A stretch of DNA of 64,000 bases from Hirundichthys speculiger (GCA_018398805.1 JAGFBZ010001910.1:1-64000); one strand, 5' to 3'. Positions 21,120-33,641 are shown, counted from the stretch's first letter. Numbers and translations are program-made. The notes: generated by a model not told the origin, from the sequence alone.

Positions 21120-23889
21120 TCAATATCCGTGGTCTGAATGCTGGGGTACGGGTCGATCGTACCTGTTGGGTGGATACTTTCCCCGTTGAGGAGGCCCGTG
21201 AAATCCATCACGCCACCTTCGTTCAGTTGGTGGGGATCGTGGTTCACGGTCAGGCCAATAAGACCTGGTGCGGTTGGGTTCGCGATTCAGTCGATTTGGG
21301 CTAGACGGGGGTGTGTGTCCTCGCCCATGTTGTGGTGCGAGCACAGGAGTAGGGGTAGATCTCAACACTTTAGGTCTGGTGGCCCCTTCGAGCTCCATGG
21401 ACAGGGGCTCCGCACAAATACGGTGTTGTCAGGGGGCTTGACATGCGACTGTTTCTGCCTCTGGAAACCCAGACCAGCTAGCTCTCGTAGCTGTGCAATG
21501 CTGGAAGAGCGAGGGTTTGCCATGGCCCCGAGATGGTGGCTTGTAGCGGGATGCAGATTTTGAATGAAGAGCGACTTGAAGTTCTGCTCTTCCTCCATCC
21601 CGGGCTCGTTACGAGTACTAAAATAAGCTTCAAGTAGTCTATAATAGTACTGTTGGGGAGTCTCTTGTGTGCTCTGCGATTCTTGGGAAAGTAAGACACA
21701 TTCTGGATCATAAATCATTACATACCCTATACTGTTCACTCTTCTTACCATATCTATTTACTGCGTAGAAGTCTGGGGAAAACCTACAGAAGCACTCTAC
21801 AGCCGATCCATACTTCAGAAAAGAGCCATAAGGACAATAAATAATGCAGGATACAGGGATCACACAAACCCACTGTTTATAAAATCACACACGAAATTTA
21901 TGGATCTGGTTAAATACAAAATAGCACAAATAATTTTCAAAGCAAGGAATAATTACTACCAAAAAGTATCAGAGGAATGTTACAGAGAGAGAAGGGGGCT
22001 ATAATTTAGGGGAGAACTAAATTTAGAAAACGTAAAGTAAGACAACAATGAAAAGCAATGGGCATTCGAGCCGTGGAGTGACTTGTGGAACAGTTTGGAG
22101 AAGGAAGTGAAACAAAGTACTAACATAAATCTGTTTAAAACGAGATACAAAAAATTAATTATAAACAGGTATATGGAAGAAGAAATGGGTTAACGAGGAG
22201 TGTGTAATAAAAAAAAAAAAATAAATAAATAAATAAATAAAAAAATAGGGGGAAAAATGGTATATTATACTTGCTAAAGAATGTTTACATATTTATATGA
22301 ATATTTATGTGGTATATTGTATGTTGGGAGGGATAGTTGTAGATGTAATATATGTTGTATTTTTTATGTATGTGCATATATATATATTTATAGGGATATT
22401 TATGTAGTTATATAGTGTATATTTATATAGATTATATAATTATGTATTTTATAATAAGCGTGTTTAATTAGTGGTTTATGTGGACTGATTTATAGGTATA
22501 TATATATATATATATATAATATTTACTATATAGATGCTATAAATTTATGAGATAAAGGGGTAGGAATTAGAAAAAGTATGCACTTCTTCCTACTCCTTTT
22601 CAGCATATGTGTATATAAGACTACTATTTGTTTTTTTTTGTTTGTTTTTTTTGTTTGTTTGTTTTCTGCTGTTTTTGTTTTAGATTTTATGTCATGTTTG
22701 TTTGAAATAAAATTCAAATCAATTCAAATTCAATTCTTGTCGACCTGTTGACTGTAAGCGCTGCTGTCAGACCACATTGAGATGCGCTATCAGAGAACTC
22801 TCTCTCCAAAGCTTGTCCTGGGTCGAGGCATCAGGAAACCTTTGCAGGTAGAACCTGAGGTCTTCCAAGTATGCACGAGTGTCATTTATCGCTCCAGGAA
22901 TGGGTTCAAACTTTGGTATGTGTCGGGCTAGCCTTTCTAATTCCTTGTCGGGGAGGCCCCGGGGAACCTGGTGGCCCGCTGGGGAGGGCGACTGCCCTCA
23001 ACGTATCATGTCTAGGTTTGACTCAAAAGGTTGATATGGGTTCGCGAACAATGACACGAGTGGCAGTGAAGGAGGCTCACCACCTGCTCCTGGTACGCGA
23101 GGATCAGCCTTTAGTTCGATAGAAAAGGGCGGAAGTGTTCCAGCCGTTCTGGCTGTGAGGGACCTCTTCAGCTCTTTTCTAGCCATCTCTAAGTCTTCGG
23201 CCAAGCCGGTATCTGAGTTTGAGCGAGCTGCGCCTGCAACAGTAGAACCAGTTCCTGTTTGGCGTCAAGTTGCTTACTGTAAGCGCAGCTCTCTTCCTGC
23301 ATCGTTGCAGCCACCTGTCGGACTGCTTTGAGTTCCAGATGGGACTCTCTACACGCTTCGTCACGTCCTTAAGGAAGGCGCTTTGAGCGGCGATTGTCTG
23401 ATTGCGTTCATGTTTTTAGATTTCTAGGGTTATAATAGTGGCTTCGCACTCATCCTTTGTCCTTCTGGCCTCATCCCGCTCGGCTACGAGCTGGGCCATC
23501 TGAGCGTTTGTTTCCTTGAGCTTGGACTTGTACTGTTCCACTTGGGCTTCAAGAAAAACGTTGTTTTTCTGTGATTGCGTTACTTTATGCGAACGTGACT
23601 CAAGTGAGCTACGTGCCTTTTCTAGCAGAGATTGTGCTGTTAGAAACCGGGAAGTTAGCAAAATCGTCATGCTACTTAACATTCTGGTCAGAGCTTTATT
23701 TTTAGGAGGATCGGTGAGTGCCTCTGCTATCAGGTCTGACAGTTTCGAGTCAATTTCGTTGGTGGTTAATCGCTCGACGTGTTCTTGATAGCCAGGATTT
23801 AGCTTTCCGGTAAGTTCGGTTACGGCTAATTCCAGGTTATCAAAGATTCCTCTGTGGCTCGAGCCATCAGAAGGGTCTGCACCTGCCAT
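21120..23889 (-). pseudogene. Ty3 gag remnant, split by a LINE
   Basis: Starts at ATG 23889 with a 157-residue coiled-coil-like segment rich in Glu/Lys/Gln (to 23416), continues in pieces through 22998-23204, and resumes below the LINE at 21362-21664 with a capsid-like segment (PQQYYYRLLEAYF). An Arg/Pro-rich basic tail at 21120-21398 could be the nucleic-acid-binding end. Several frameshifts. The order from protease backwards supports gag. Confidence 0.6.
21665..22740 (+). mobile_element. LINE 3' fragment inside gag
   Basis: Reads the C-terminal part of a non-LTR reverse transcriptase (HKSLHTLYC, then INNAGYRDHTNPLF and MDLVKYKIAQI) followed by an AT-rich 3' UTR with TA tracts and a tail of AATTCAAATC repeats. 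The same family occurs inverted at 31009-32430. Confidence 0.8.
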
Positions 23890-24029
23890 TTTGCCTCTGT
23901 CTGAGCTTTGTTGGCAGTTTCCCTAACTATTTTAGCTTCGTGCCACCTAGCTTGCTGAACGATGGTTCTGGCTTAGACTAATCTGCTCCACTTAGCTTGC
24001 TTTAATTTTGAAACCAATCTACCGAGCTT

Positions 24030-24560
24030 CAGTTAGCGCTTAGCATCCTAGCCTAGCCACTTAGCTTAGCTTGACCTAACTTCCCTAGTTTAGCCTCCTG
24101 GCTCGATAAGCCACAAAACAGTCTAGTTAGCTTTGGTTGGCACTTAGCCTCCTAGCCTAGCCACCTAGCCTAGCCTGACCTAGCTTCACTAGCTTAGCCT
24201 CTTGTCTCGATGAGCCACAAAACAGTCTAGTTAGCTTCGGTTGGCACTTAGCCTCCTAGCCTAGCCACCTAGCCTAGCCTGACCTAGCTTCACTAGCTTA
24301 GCCTCTTGGCTCGATGAGCCACAAAACAGCCTAGTTAGCTTCGGTTAGCACTTAGCCTCCTAGCCTAGCCACCTAGCCTAGCCTAACCTAGCTTAACTAG
24401 CTACCAATGGCTGAGTTAGCACTTAGCCTTCTAGCATAGCCTAACCTAGCTTAATGAACTCCAAAACAGCCTAACTAGCTCGTGTTAGCACCTAGCCCCC
24501 TAGCTTAGCCACCTAGCTTAGCCTGACTTAGCTTGATCAGCAATGAGTCAACCTGGTTAG
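24030..24560. repeat. 104-bp minisatellite rich in CTAGC
   Basis: Successive copies of a motif containing CCACAAAACAG recur at 24111, 24215 and 24319, a strict 104-bp period, then decay into shorter CTAGCCTAGC runs. Located in the leader of the large Ty3 element. Confidence 0.85.
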
Positions 24561-24569
24561 CTTCAGTTA

Positions 24570-26552
24570 GCATTTAGCTGGCTGAGGGCTTAGCTGAGCT
24601 TCTCTGACTACCAACGTAGCCTATACTGACCCCTAGTGGTCACTCCTCAGTCCTGCAGTCCAATTATCACTCCTGTTTGATAGCTGGTCCTAAAAAGTTC
24701 TTGTTAGGCTGCTCAATCAAAATATGTTCACGGGAATGTGTCACTCAATATTCAGAGGTGATCTGCTGTTGTCCTTTCTTGGGACAAAATTATTACATGG
24801 GGTGCCTTTACACCAACTTGGTTAGTCTGACAATAACCACAAGAGGGTGGCGTTTCTTCACCTACAAATGTTCAGGGGCTTTCGTCACGGAGGGTGGTTA
24901 CCAGTGCGATGACGTCGTCACGCCACGCCCTGACTCCACCCACCGTGAGGCTCCCGCTGTGTAATGTGAGTCACTTCACTTCTGACCACCGCCAGTAACA
25001 AACATGCAGAGCTCACGGTTCCGTGGTGCGCGCCTCTCACAAAATGATCCCACATGACACAAATTCCCACTATCAAAAGCGTTCGTTAATTCAACAACTC
25101 TTGACACAAAATCAACTACCAACGGTTCTCAACTTCCTTCACTTTAGAAGTTGTACAAAACTCTGCCGCACAGAGTAACTTTCCAGCCTCGGCTGGAACA
25201 CAGTGCTTTTGCGCGTGCCCTCTGCAACACACGTGAGGGGACCCACTGTTTTCCGTGGTCCTCAGACTTTCTCTGGGCTCTGATCGCCCTCCACTTCTCT
25301 CAAGAAGTAATTAATAACTAATTCTGCCACACAGACTTTGAATCTCTAGCGGCAGTTGTGATATTAAAAATTTATTTCAGGCTTTCTGAGGCCTTCCTGA
25401 CCTGGAGTAAAATCACTGACAGGGCTGGATGACATTTGATTAACCGTGATTAAACTCGTCTAAGACGAGGCCACTGTGTTGATATGATATTAGGCGTCAA
25501 CTTGTCTGCAGTTTGACGTGTGTCTCAATAAGATCAAGGTTGTGCTGTTCAGATATTGATGCAACTGCCTGCCCTGAGTGACTTTGGCATTCATGTTCTG
25601 ATCTGGCTCTCGTGAACATCTATAATAAATCCCTGTGCACCTGCGTCAGTTTTTCTGTGCCTTAATTAACAGCTGAATTGAATGCTACACCACTGCATAG
25701 TATTACCAACCTTACAGGTAAATAAGATCGTGAATTTTATTATAACAGCAGTCCACTTAAAATTTTCAGTTTAGAAGTTTCACAACTTCAGCGGCACAAA
25801 ACAGAATCTTCCGCTGTTTGAGCGGAGCGGAGCGCATCGGTGCGTGAACGCGCCTGGCTCACGGGGTAGATTTCTGCCAAATGATCACAGATCGTGGCTC
25901 CTGACCCTAGTTTTCTCAGAAACTAAAGTCTGGACTTTACTACTGTGACGATAAATAAGTTTTCTCCTCAGACGTTAGTCTGGGAGAACGATAAGTTTCT
26001 GCACCTCTCGGGATGCAGAACAGACGGCCCGCGGGGGGGGCGGGGCTGTTCTTCCATGTTCCTTTACGGCTTTGTCACCGTTACAAAGGGAAGAATATTC
26101 TCGTTACCACACTGTGGTTTAACTTTGTACTTAAAGCAATATTTCTATGGCGACAACGCGCAAAAATGAGACAACGATCTCTGGTTAGCTATGCCAGGAC
26201 GTTGCTCTGCTGAGTCTCGTGCACGCGCCGGTTTTCCGCGGACACGTGCAGGAGCGTTTAGAGCAGATACGGAATTTCAGGGACACGCTGAGACTTCGTC
26301 TGCTGGGGCCCTTCAGATAATTTTCAAAATTTTGCATGCATTACATTAGGAACGTTCTCACAACGTTCTCAAGTGAGTCATCTAGACTTCACAGCGGGCT
26401 CTCGGGCACGCGATTCGCAGCTGCACCTTTTCTGGCCTGCAGCTCACAGTGGACAGGAGAAAAAAGAAAAGGGGGGGTAGGAGCACGGCTGTCCTTCAGA
26501 ACAATCTCAGATCAGCAGACTCTCAGATTAGTTTTCCACAGCATCGTAAATT
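24570..26552. other. Leader of the large Ty3 element, no gene seen
   Basis: Lies between the minisatellite and the primer-binding site. No convincing coding sequence on either strand. Confidence 0.5.
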
Positions 26553-26570
26553 GTCCCATCTGGGGTGCCA
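26553..26570 (-). other. Putative primer-binding site
   Basis: On the minus strand TGGCACCCCAGATGGGAC starts six bases after the 5' LTR. The initial TGG matches the CCA end of a tRNA. The donor tRNA was not assigned. Confidence 0.5.
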
Positions 26571-26576
26571 ATTAAA

Positions 26577-27821
26577 TGTAGGAGGACTCGTGTAATTTAT
26601 TAATATTTTAATAATTGCCTAGGGTGCCACTGGCTTTCTTTAAAAAGATGGAAAAACTAAAAAGCAAATGAGTCACAATTTCGAGTGGGTTCTTGAACGA
26701 GTTGGATTGGCTGTTGGAAAATCAATCATCAAACTATGAAAATAAAATGAAACAACCAAAATGATTTCAGGGTGTTGTCCGCGCCACAAGTAACAAAGAA
26801 AATAAAAATAAAAAAAGGAGGGAAAAGTTTCAAGAAAAAAACGTAAGAGAAGAAGAGTTTCAGAAGAGATTGTAAAAGTGAAGAGCGAAAAAGGTAGAAG
26901 AGATTAATGGGTGAAAAAGCCAAGACAAAGGACTCATCTGGCTTTAAATACCCATACATATTCATAAGCGTTTATGTCAAATAAACGGGGTTTGGTCACT
27001 GCTGTCCAGTCAGAGGCAGGGATTTTTCCCGCGGATCCGGAGCACTGAATGCTGGGAGATGAAGTTTTGATCTTTGTCTCCCTTCATGCGGTGTCTGTGA
27101 TCCACAATTTAACAACATTTAAACAGTTGACTGACCGTCAGGGTGTGTTAACAAACATCACAAACACAAATATCAACAGTTATGTCACAAGATAATAACT
27201 TTTAACCTTTCATTCAGAAAACTGCCCTTTTGGAAGAGAAGGTTATGATGGCCTGAATCTAAATACAGAAAAATCATTTCCACTCAACTTCACAGTCTTT
27301 CTTTATATGATCGTGTTGTTATATTTTCTTGAGTTATAACATTTTAAGGAAATCAGTTGTGGTCCGGCTCCATGCGCCGGACCAGGACAAGACAAGCTCC
27401 ATGCTTGTCCTGTTAAAAGTTATTGGGTTATATCGAACTTTTGATCATTTTTTCTCAGAGCGGGGTGTTGCAGGCATTTCTGTCTTGGTTTTTTTTTTCA
27501 CAATACAGATAAGAGCGGTTTGAGTGATTCCAGGCCTGAAGTGGCCTCTTGTAGCTGGCTGTTCTTACATTCCAATGTCAGAGAACCAAAGATATATAGT
27601 TCCTTAAAGTGGTTTTGGATTAGAATTGCCATGGCAACGTGGACAATTTGAATTTTATGGCTCCTGTGCTTTTCTCCGGTGCTGGTGTCCGGTTGGTATG
27701 AGATAATGCCACATCCGTTGTGGGGGTTTTTTCGTCCATGGGTCCATGAAAAATAGGTGAGGGTTCACAGCTGCAGAGGCGGCTTTAATTAATAAAATAA
27801 AATCCGAAGAGGGGTCCTACA
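26577..27821 (-). repeat. 5' LTR of the large Ty3 element
   Basis: Same ends as the other LTR. Blocks 26728-26985 and 27186-27763 have no counterpart in LTR 16884-18202. Confidence 0.8.
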
Positions 27822-28004
27822 CTATCGAGATTATTCGTAGCAGTAATGTTTAAATAAGGTCGCGATAACTGTGCTATTATCGGGATGTATTTCATCAGGT
27901 TAACTAACTCTGAATGTATGTTAGTGTTGTTCATTTAACGTTACTCAGGGGTGTCATCAGGAAATTGGAAAAAACTGAAGTGGTTCGCGAAGCCCGAGGC
28001 AGGT

Positions 28005-28043
<39 letters not shown>
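28005..28043. repeat. Poly-G run of about 39 bases
   Basis: Uninterrupted G tract; the length may be an assembly approximation. Confidence 0.9.
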
Positions 28044-28044
<1 letters not shown>

Positions 28045-29191
28045 GCTGAGCACAGCATTTTGTATTTGGGAAGCATCAAGTAGGGAACATCAAGTTGTCC
28101 ATATTGTTACTTTGAATGCCACATAATCAGATTCAATATCATATTTAATAAATGATTTATTTATTTAATAAAGCTTTCCCTCAACAGAAAATAAAAAATA
28201 AAAAATGGCACAAAGTTTAATTTTTCCTGCTAATGTGAGAATACCCTGAGCATAAGTCTGAGGTTAGATATCAAAAATAAAAGTAGTTGTTATGAAACAA
28301 TTAAGTTGCCTATTAAAGGCAAAAATTCAGAATGATTAGTGATTCAGTCACTGGTGAACTTCAACAGTAAAACATCACTGACAACAAGATACATGGATCC
28401 AAAACTTTAGTAAGCAGTTATAGAAAATAGACTGTTAAATTCAACATGTCTTTTTGATGCCTGTAACTCTGAATATTAGCTTTTCTTATTTTTTTTTAAA
28501 TCACAAAAAGCTCTAAACACTGAATAACTAATACTTCAGGCATGAAAATCCCTCACCTTTCGGCGAAATTTGCCATTTTGAAGTCAAAAAGGGTGACCTT
28601 CGTGAATCGTGTAGATCTGAGGAGTTTTCTATTTTGAGAGGGGAGGGGGTCGAAGTCGGGAGATTTTTTTATTATTTAATTATCATATAATTGCCCTAAT
28701 AAGCAAACTAAGCACTTCAGAAATCGGCAATTTAAATGACACTTGGACGGTCAGTAAATCCTGCCCAGAACCAATCAGGTCAGATTGGTCCATTATTCCG
28801 GTCATACGAACGTTCTTCATTCATGTGTTCTTGAAGGTTACGTTGCTAAGCGGGACGAGAAGCAGGACCTAGTGATGTCCACGCCGGGGACGAGGTGGAC
28901 GAGCGTACGTTTCCTACCTACATTTACCAGTGGTGAGAGGCGCTGTATATTTCATCCGCGTTGTCTAACAATAAATAAGTACAATAAGAAATAAACATCT
29001 CTCCTGTGAATTTAAAGCTAATAATCATCTATCCAAACAAGAAAGGGAGAAGTAATATCAGAAAATATGTGCTTCGGGCTTACTTTGACCGTTGATTTGG
29101 CTGTGATAGCAGCTGGATTGTCAACGGGCTCAGTGCGCATGCCCTGGTCTCAATCAACTAATCGCAATTGAGAATTCACGTCACGTTCGTG

Positions 29192-29192
<1 letters not shown>

Positions 29193-29233
<41 letters not shown>
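29193..29233. repeat. Poly-C run of about 41 bases
   Basis: Uninterrupted C tract, inverted partner of the G run at 28005-28043 in the same element. Confidence 0.9.
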
Positions 29234-29333
29234 ACGAATATATTAAACTGGATCTACATGTATCTCAAAAATGACCCCCAGGATAAAAAAAAAAAACTTG
29301 GAAATCCGCGGAAAATTGACTCCCCTGGTTACT

Positions 29334-30285
29334 ACAGAGGATGTACGTAGTCGCTAATAATCTGAGAAATGTACGTCAGCGCTCACCATTATTGATCATG
29401 CTGGGGGTGGGATCTGTTTATAATCCATAAACGATTCTAATCTATTGTATCGTAGTTATCCAGGTGAACAGTCTGTACAGCTGGCTAAGCTAACGTGAAC
29501 CACGAAGCAGGTGTAGCCGATGTCAACAGGTAACATGAGGGCTAAAGTAGAAACATCTTTATACAGGTACACCGGTAGACTTTACCATGATCAACAGCCA
29601 GTTTAATGATGACATCACGCTGTGTTTTCAGAGTCCTCCATTCCTCCTGATGATGCCAAAAACAGGACGGAACCGTTGAAATACGATTCACAGCCAGCCA
29701 GGTGGATGAATACCTGAGAGTTACGGCCCGATACAGGAATGGATCAGGAAAAACTGAGGGAAAAACATCACAGATGAGTTTCCACACCTGAACACACCAG
29801 GAATGGTACGTCCACCTCACAGTTGAATCTGAGGCAGAGAAGAAGGTCCAGACACCAGGAGACCTCTCAGATAGGAAAACGTGAATTTGGATTTGTGTAC
29901 CTGCATAAAGCTTAAAGCCAACATGTCTGCATGCTCGCTCACTTGTAAAAACATTAAAAGTGACTGTAGAAGTGGAACTTGTTTGTGTTCATGCTCTCTA
30001 GATAAAGCATATCTACAAAAAAAAAGATTTGTCATACATTCAAGACAATTCAAATGTCGAATGTTCGTGTTTTGAGTTTTGTTATATTTGTTCTTCATTT
30101 ATAATGTGAAGAAAATCTATTGTTCGATGTACAATTAAATGACTTAAAATCTGTGCAGTTGTTAACTTCTTTATTGATTAGGATATTTTGTCCAGAATAG
30201 ATGTAAAATGAATTTTAAAATGCACTTCATAATTTGCAAACATTTCTTATAATAATCATTATTTAATAGAAGAAAAGACAATATA
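29334..30285. other. No gene identified
   Basis: Scattered short frames only. A TTTTCAG acceptor-like site at about 29630 is followed by partly open but stop-containing frames. Confidence 0.4.
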
Positions 30286-30289
30286 TAAA

Positions 30290-30515
30290 AGAGTGGGTGA
30301 ATATAACCCAGCAATGGGGTGAAATTAACATCAGTGCTGGGTTAAAAAACAATTAACCAAATAATTGGGTAGAATTAACCCAACAGGTTGGGTTGTTGGT
30401 TCAACCCAGTCCACTGGGTTAAAACAACCCAGGGTTGGGTGCGACCAATAGTGACCCAGGGGCTGGGTTAAAATTGGGTTATTTTTAACCCAATGTTTTT
30501 TAGTGTGAAGTTACA
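30290..30515. mobile_element. TGGGTT-rich MITE
   Basis: Same family as 15838-16030. The right end reads, inverted, ACTAAAAAACATTGGGTTAA, matching the left end there. Confidence 0.5.
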
Positions 30516-30639
30516 ATAATTGTTTTAGCACAACTTTATATTACTGATCATTTGTGTAAAATTTCTGAACTCACCGTTTTTTCCCCAAGAAATAAATGCG
30601 TGGCACTGTAACTGTGCCGCCACGCAGTTACAGACAAGT

Positions 30640-31008
30640 GCTGCAGTGAATGAATGCAGTATAGTTTATTCACCAGAGGTTATATAGCCTGGAATACATT
30701 TAATGGAGGTCATTCACATGTATAATTAGGTCCAATTTACACTAATAATTAAGTTAATCAAACTCATTTGGAGGTTGCTACAAGTAACCGCTACACATTT
30801 TAATCAAGTTAAATGTCATGTGTAATTGAGTTACTATTACCAAAAGAATTTAAGGTTATCCAACTAAGCATTATCAGTAGTATTGGTTTAACTCAACTAA
30901 CATAATAGTGTTCATTCTACTTAAAAAAAGCCTTAAAGTTGACTCAACTTAAAAAGTCCAATGCAATCACTTGCCTTACTTTTTATAAACTGGATGAAGG
31001 TATTTCTT
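30640..31008 (-). repeat. Interspersed repeat, copy 2
   Basis: Reverse-complement match of 12474-12850, ending at an AATTG tetra/pentamer tail that belongs to the adjoining LINE. Confidence 0.6.
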
Positions 31009-32430
31009 TTTTTGAATTGAATTGAATTGAATTGAATTTATTTCAAACAAACATGTACATAAAAATACAAAAAACTAAAACAACAAAAAAACAAATAGTA
31101 ACATCTTCATATACACATAAGCTCGAAAAAGGAGTAGGAAGAAGTGCACACTTTTTCTTAGTTCCTACCCCTTTATAACTCTATGAATTTACACCATCGC
31201 CATTGCTATAGCTACACAATATCTATATAAATACAGTCCACATAAACACTAAGTAAACACACCTATTATAGAAAAACAATATATTATATAAATCTCTATA
31301 AATGTACACTATATAAACTACATAAATATCCCTATAAATATATGTATATATGCTACATACATAAAAATATACAACATATATTACATAGCTACAACTATCC
31401 CTCCCAACATACAATATATGCCACATAAGTATTCATATAAATATCTAAACATATCTTAAGCAGCCCTGCGATGGACTGGCGACCTGTCCAGGGTGGACCC
31501 CTGCCTTTCGCCCGTAGACGGCTGGGATAGGCTCCAGCAGATCCCCGTGACCCTTCAAGGATAAAACGGGTATAGATGATGGATGGATATCTTAAGCAAG
31601 TATAATATACCATTTTCCCCTATTTTATCTATTTATCACACTCCTCGTTAACCCATTTCTTCTTCCATGTACCTGTTTATAATTCATTTTTTGCATCTCT
31701 TTTTAAACAGATTTATGTTAGTACTTTGTTTAATTTCCTCCTCCAAACTGTTCCATAGAGTCACTTCACAGTTCGATTTGCACATGCTTTTCATTATTGT
31801 TCTTCCGTTTTCTAAAATTTAGTTCTCATCTTAGATTGTAGCCTCCTTCTCTCTGTGAACATTCCTCTGATATTTTTTGGTAGTAAATTATTCCTTGCTT
31901 TGAACATTATTTGCGCTATTTTGTATTTAACCAGATCCATAAATTTGAGTGTGTGTGATTTTATAAACAGTGGGTTTGTGTGATCTCTGTATCCTGCATT
32001 GTTCATTATCCTTATGGCTCTTTTCTGAAGTATGCATATTGGCTGCAGAGAGCTTCTGTAGGTGTTTCCTCAGACCTCTATGCAGTAAGACAGATATGGT
32101 AAGAACTGTGCACAGTATAGAGTATGTAATGATTTATGGTCCACAATGTGTTTTACTTTCCCAAGAATTGCAGAGCACTTTGCCAGCATTGCTCGCACAT
32201 GGCTTACGTGTGGTCTCCAGCAGATTTTGTGGTCCAGGATTACACAAAGAAATTTAATTTCGTTTACTTTTTCTATTTGTGTATTATCTATTATTAGATC
32301 TACATAAGATTCTGTTTTATGTCTTTCAAACAACATAATCTTAGTTTTGCTCAGATTTAGTGATAGTTTGTTTCTATCAAACCACAGTTTTAGTTTGTGT
32401 ATTTCTGTTGTAATCATGTTCAAAATCTGC
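31009..32430 (-). mobile_element. LINE 3' fragment (same family as 21665-22740)
   Basis: From the 3' end: an AATTG repeat tail (31014-31040), AT-rich 3' UTR, then reverse transcriptase C-terminal frames at 31812-32006 (NNAGYRDHTNPLF) and 32070-32423 (LKLWFDRNKLSLNLSKTKIM). Frameshifts separate them. A separate repeat interrupts at about 31455-31590. Confidence 0.8.
31455..31590 (+). repeat. Common teleost repeat tail inserted in the LINE
   Basis: Contains the widespread fish motif GCGATGGACTGGCGACCTGT through GGCTGGGATAGGCTCCAGCA and ends in a GATGGATGGAT tail. Probably the 3' part of a LINE or SINE. Confidence 0.55.
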
Positions 32431-32779
32431 TGCAGACTCTCCCCAGAACAAAAAATATTTGTATCACGTCTTTTTACAGTGCAGATGAAAAAAAAGGATT
32501 ATTTAAAAAAAAAAAAAGATCAGTTTGTTAACTATTTATTTATTATTATTTATATAATTATCTTCTTTTTTTTTTTTATTAAAAAAGAGTTTCTGACAAG
32601 TATATAATTTATATGAATATTATTGTCTTCATTGAAGTACAGTATATCAAAAAAGCTCTCTTCCTACTCAGCCTTGTTATTTTGGTTATAACAGATGTAT
32701 AATTTCCCTCAAAATACGATGATTTTGAGTCTCTGCTACGATAATCCTACATTTCCCATCTGGCAACGCTGCTGCTTGG

Positions 32780-32920
32780 TAGTATGATCCTCGTCTGTGA
32801 TTGGTTGCAGAGCATGACAGCGAGCACAGGGAGCTCCGTGGATCTTCCGGGTCCTTGTAGCTTGTATTTACTGTCGAAACAAGAAGGAGCTCGTGGATTA
32901 AAGAGAAAACTATTTCAACT
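32780..32920 (+). promoter_or_regulatory. Promoter and 5' UTR of gene X, copy C
   Basis: GTGATTGGTTG (inverted CCAAT box) near 32797, then a 5' UTR leading to ATG 32921. Conserved with copy B. Confidence 0.4.
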
Positions 32921-33052
32921 ATGGAGCAGGAGCGGGACCAGGAACAGGACCAGGACCAGGACCAGGAGCGGGACGAAGACCCGGGCTCGGACTCGGAGTC
33001 TCTGCAGTCCACCAGCTGGACCGAAGCGGGCTCCTTCTCTGCTGGTCTAAAG
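32921..33052 (+). CDS. Acidic first exon of unidentified gene X, copy C
   Basis: ATG then 44 codons, 132 nt, ending phase 0 at a GTGCGT donor. The Asp/Gln/Glu/Arg repeat is shorter than in A and B; the SLQSTSWTEAGSFSAGLK tail is kept. The promoter is intact. It is the only copy pointing towards the zinc-finger exon at 55151, which also starts in phase 0, but 22 kb of repeats lie between and the link is only a guess. Confidence 0.45.
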
Positions 33053-33454
33053 GTGCGTGTTCAGGTTCTGATGTTCTGAACGGTTTATTTGAACTGGAGC
33101 TCAGAGAACAGAGTCACGTGACCTTTCTCGTCTAGTTTTGAACTGCTGGAAAAGTGGCGGCAGCTTTTCTGCTTGTTGTTCCTGTTTCTCCTGCTGTTGG
33201 ATCCAAGGATCCAGATCCCTGGTCCTTGGAGGGTTTCTGCAGCCGTTTCTTTTCTCATGTTTTCAACAGATTGTTTTCAAGCCTCGATTTGAAACTGCTT
33301 TGGGATTTCTGGGAATAGTTTAATAGTCATATTGGTCATGTGTGTGGATGGTGAGACAACTGTGTATGAACTATACATGACCTGAAACAAAGAGTCATTT
33401 TATCTTTCATCATATATTTTACTATCAGAGCTACAGCCGTTTGCAGAAAACTAC

Positions 33455-33577
33455 CTGCAGGACAAAAGGCCACATCTGCTTCCATCTTTCTGCTCATTGT
33501 GGGATATCTTGCCAGGCTGCCACTTGATGTCAAGCCAGTCCTCTTTTCAGAGCCAGTTTCACTCACATCCTGAAATA
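33455..33577 (-). CDS. Exon of unidentified gene Y, copy C
   Basis: A 123-nt open block between acceptor GAGACAG and donor CAG/GTAGTT, the same length and borders as 11310-11432. Encodes a Ser/Thr/Gly-rich stretch (SETGSEKRTGLTSSGSLARY). Family not recognised. The upstream exon 33642-33764 is on the same strand. Confidence 0.4.
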
Positions 33578-33641
33578 CTGTCTCCAAAAATGAAAAGAAT
33601 ATGAAGTTTTGTTTCCATTTGCATTTGGCTCTAATGAACTT

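Larger units (their letters stand above)
16884..27821 (-). mobile_element. Large decayed Ty3/Gypsy element lacking reverse transcriptase
   Basis: Two direct LTRs (16884-18202 and 26577-27821) with TGTAGGA...TCCTACA ends, flanked by the 4-bp duplication CTAT (16880-16883 and 27822-27825). Minus-strand order: 5' LTR, primer-binding site, long leader with a 104-bp minisatellite, gag, protease, integrase, polypurine tract, 3' LTR. All coding parts are broken. No reverse transcriptase or RNase H was seen between protease and integrase or after integrase. Confidence 0.85.
27946..29327. mobile_element. hAT-like element with terminal G and C homopolymers
   Basis: Ends CAGGGGTGTC... and ...GACTCCCCTG, flanked by the 6-bp direct repeat GTTACT (27940-27945 and 29328-29333). 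No transposase coding found. A 39-bp G run near the left end and a 41-bp C run near the right end are inverted partners. Confidence 0.55.

Noticed and set aside
27914..28126. Open frame crossing the poly-G run (poly-Gly), and a poly-Pro frame at 29168-29350.
   Set aside because: Homopolymer translation only, with no conserved sequence around it.
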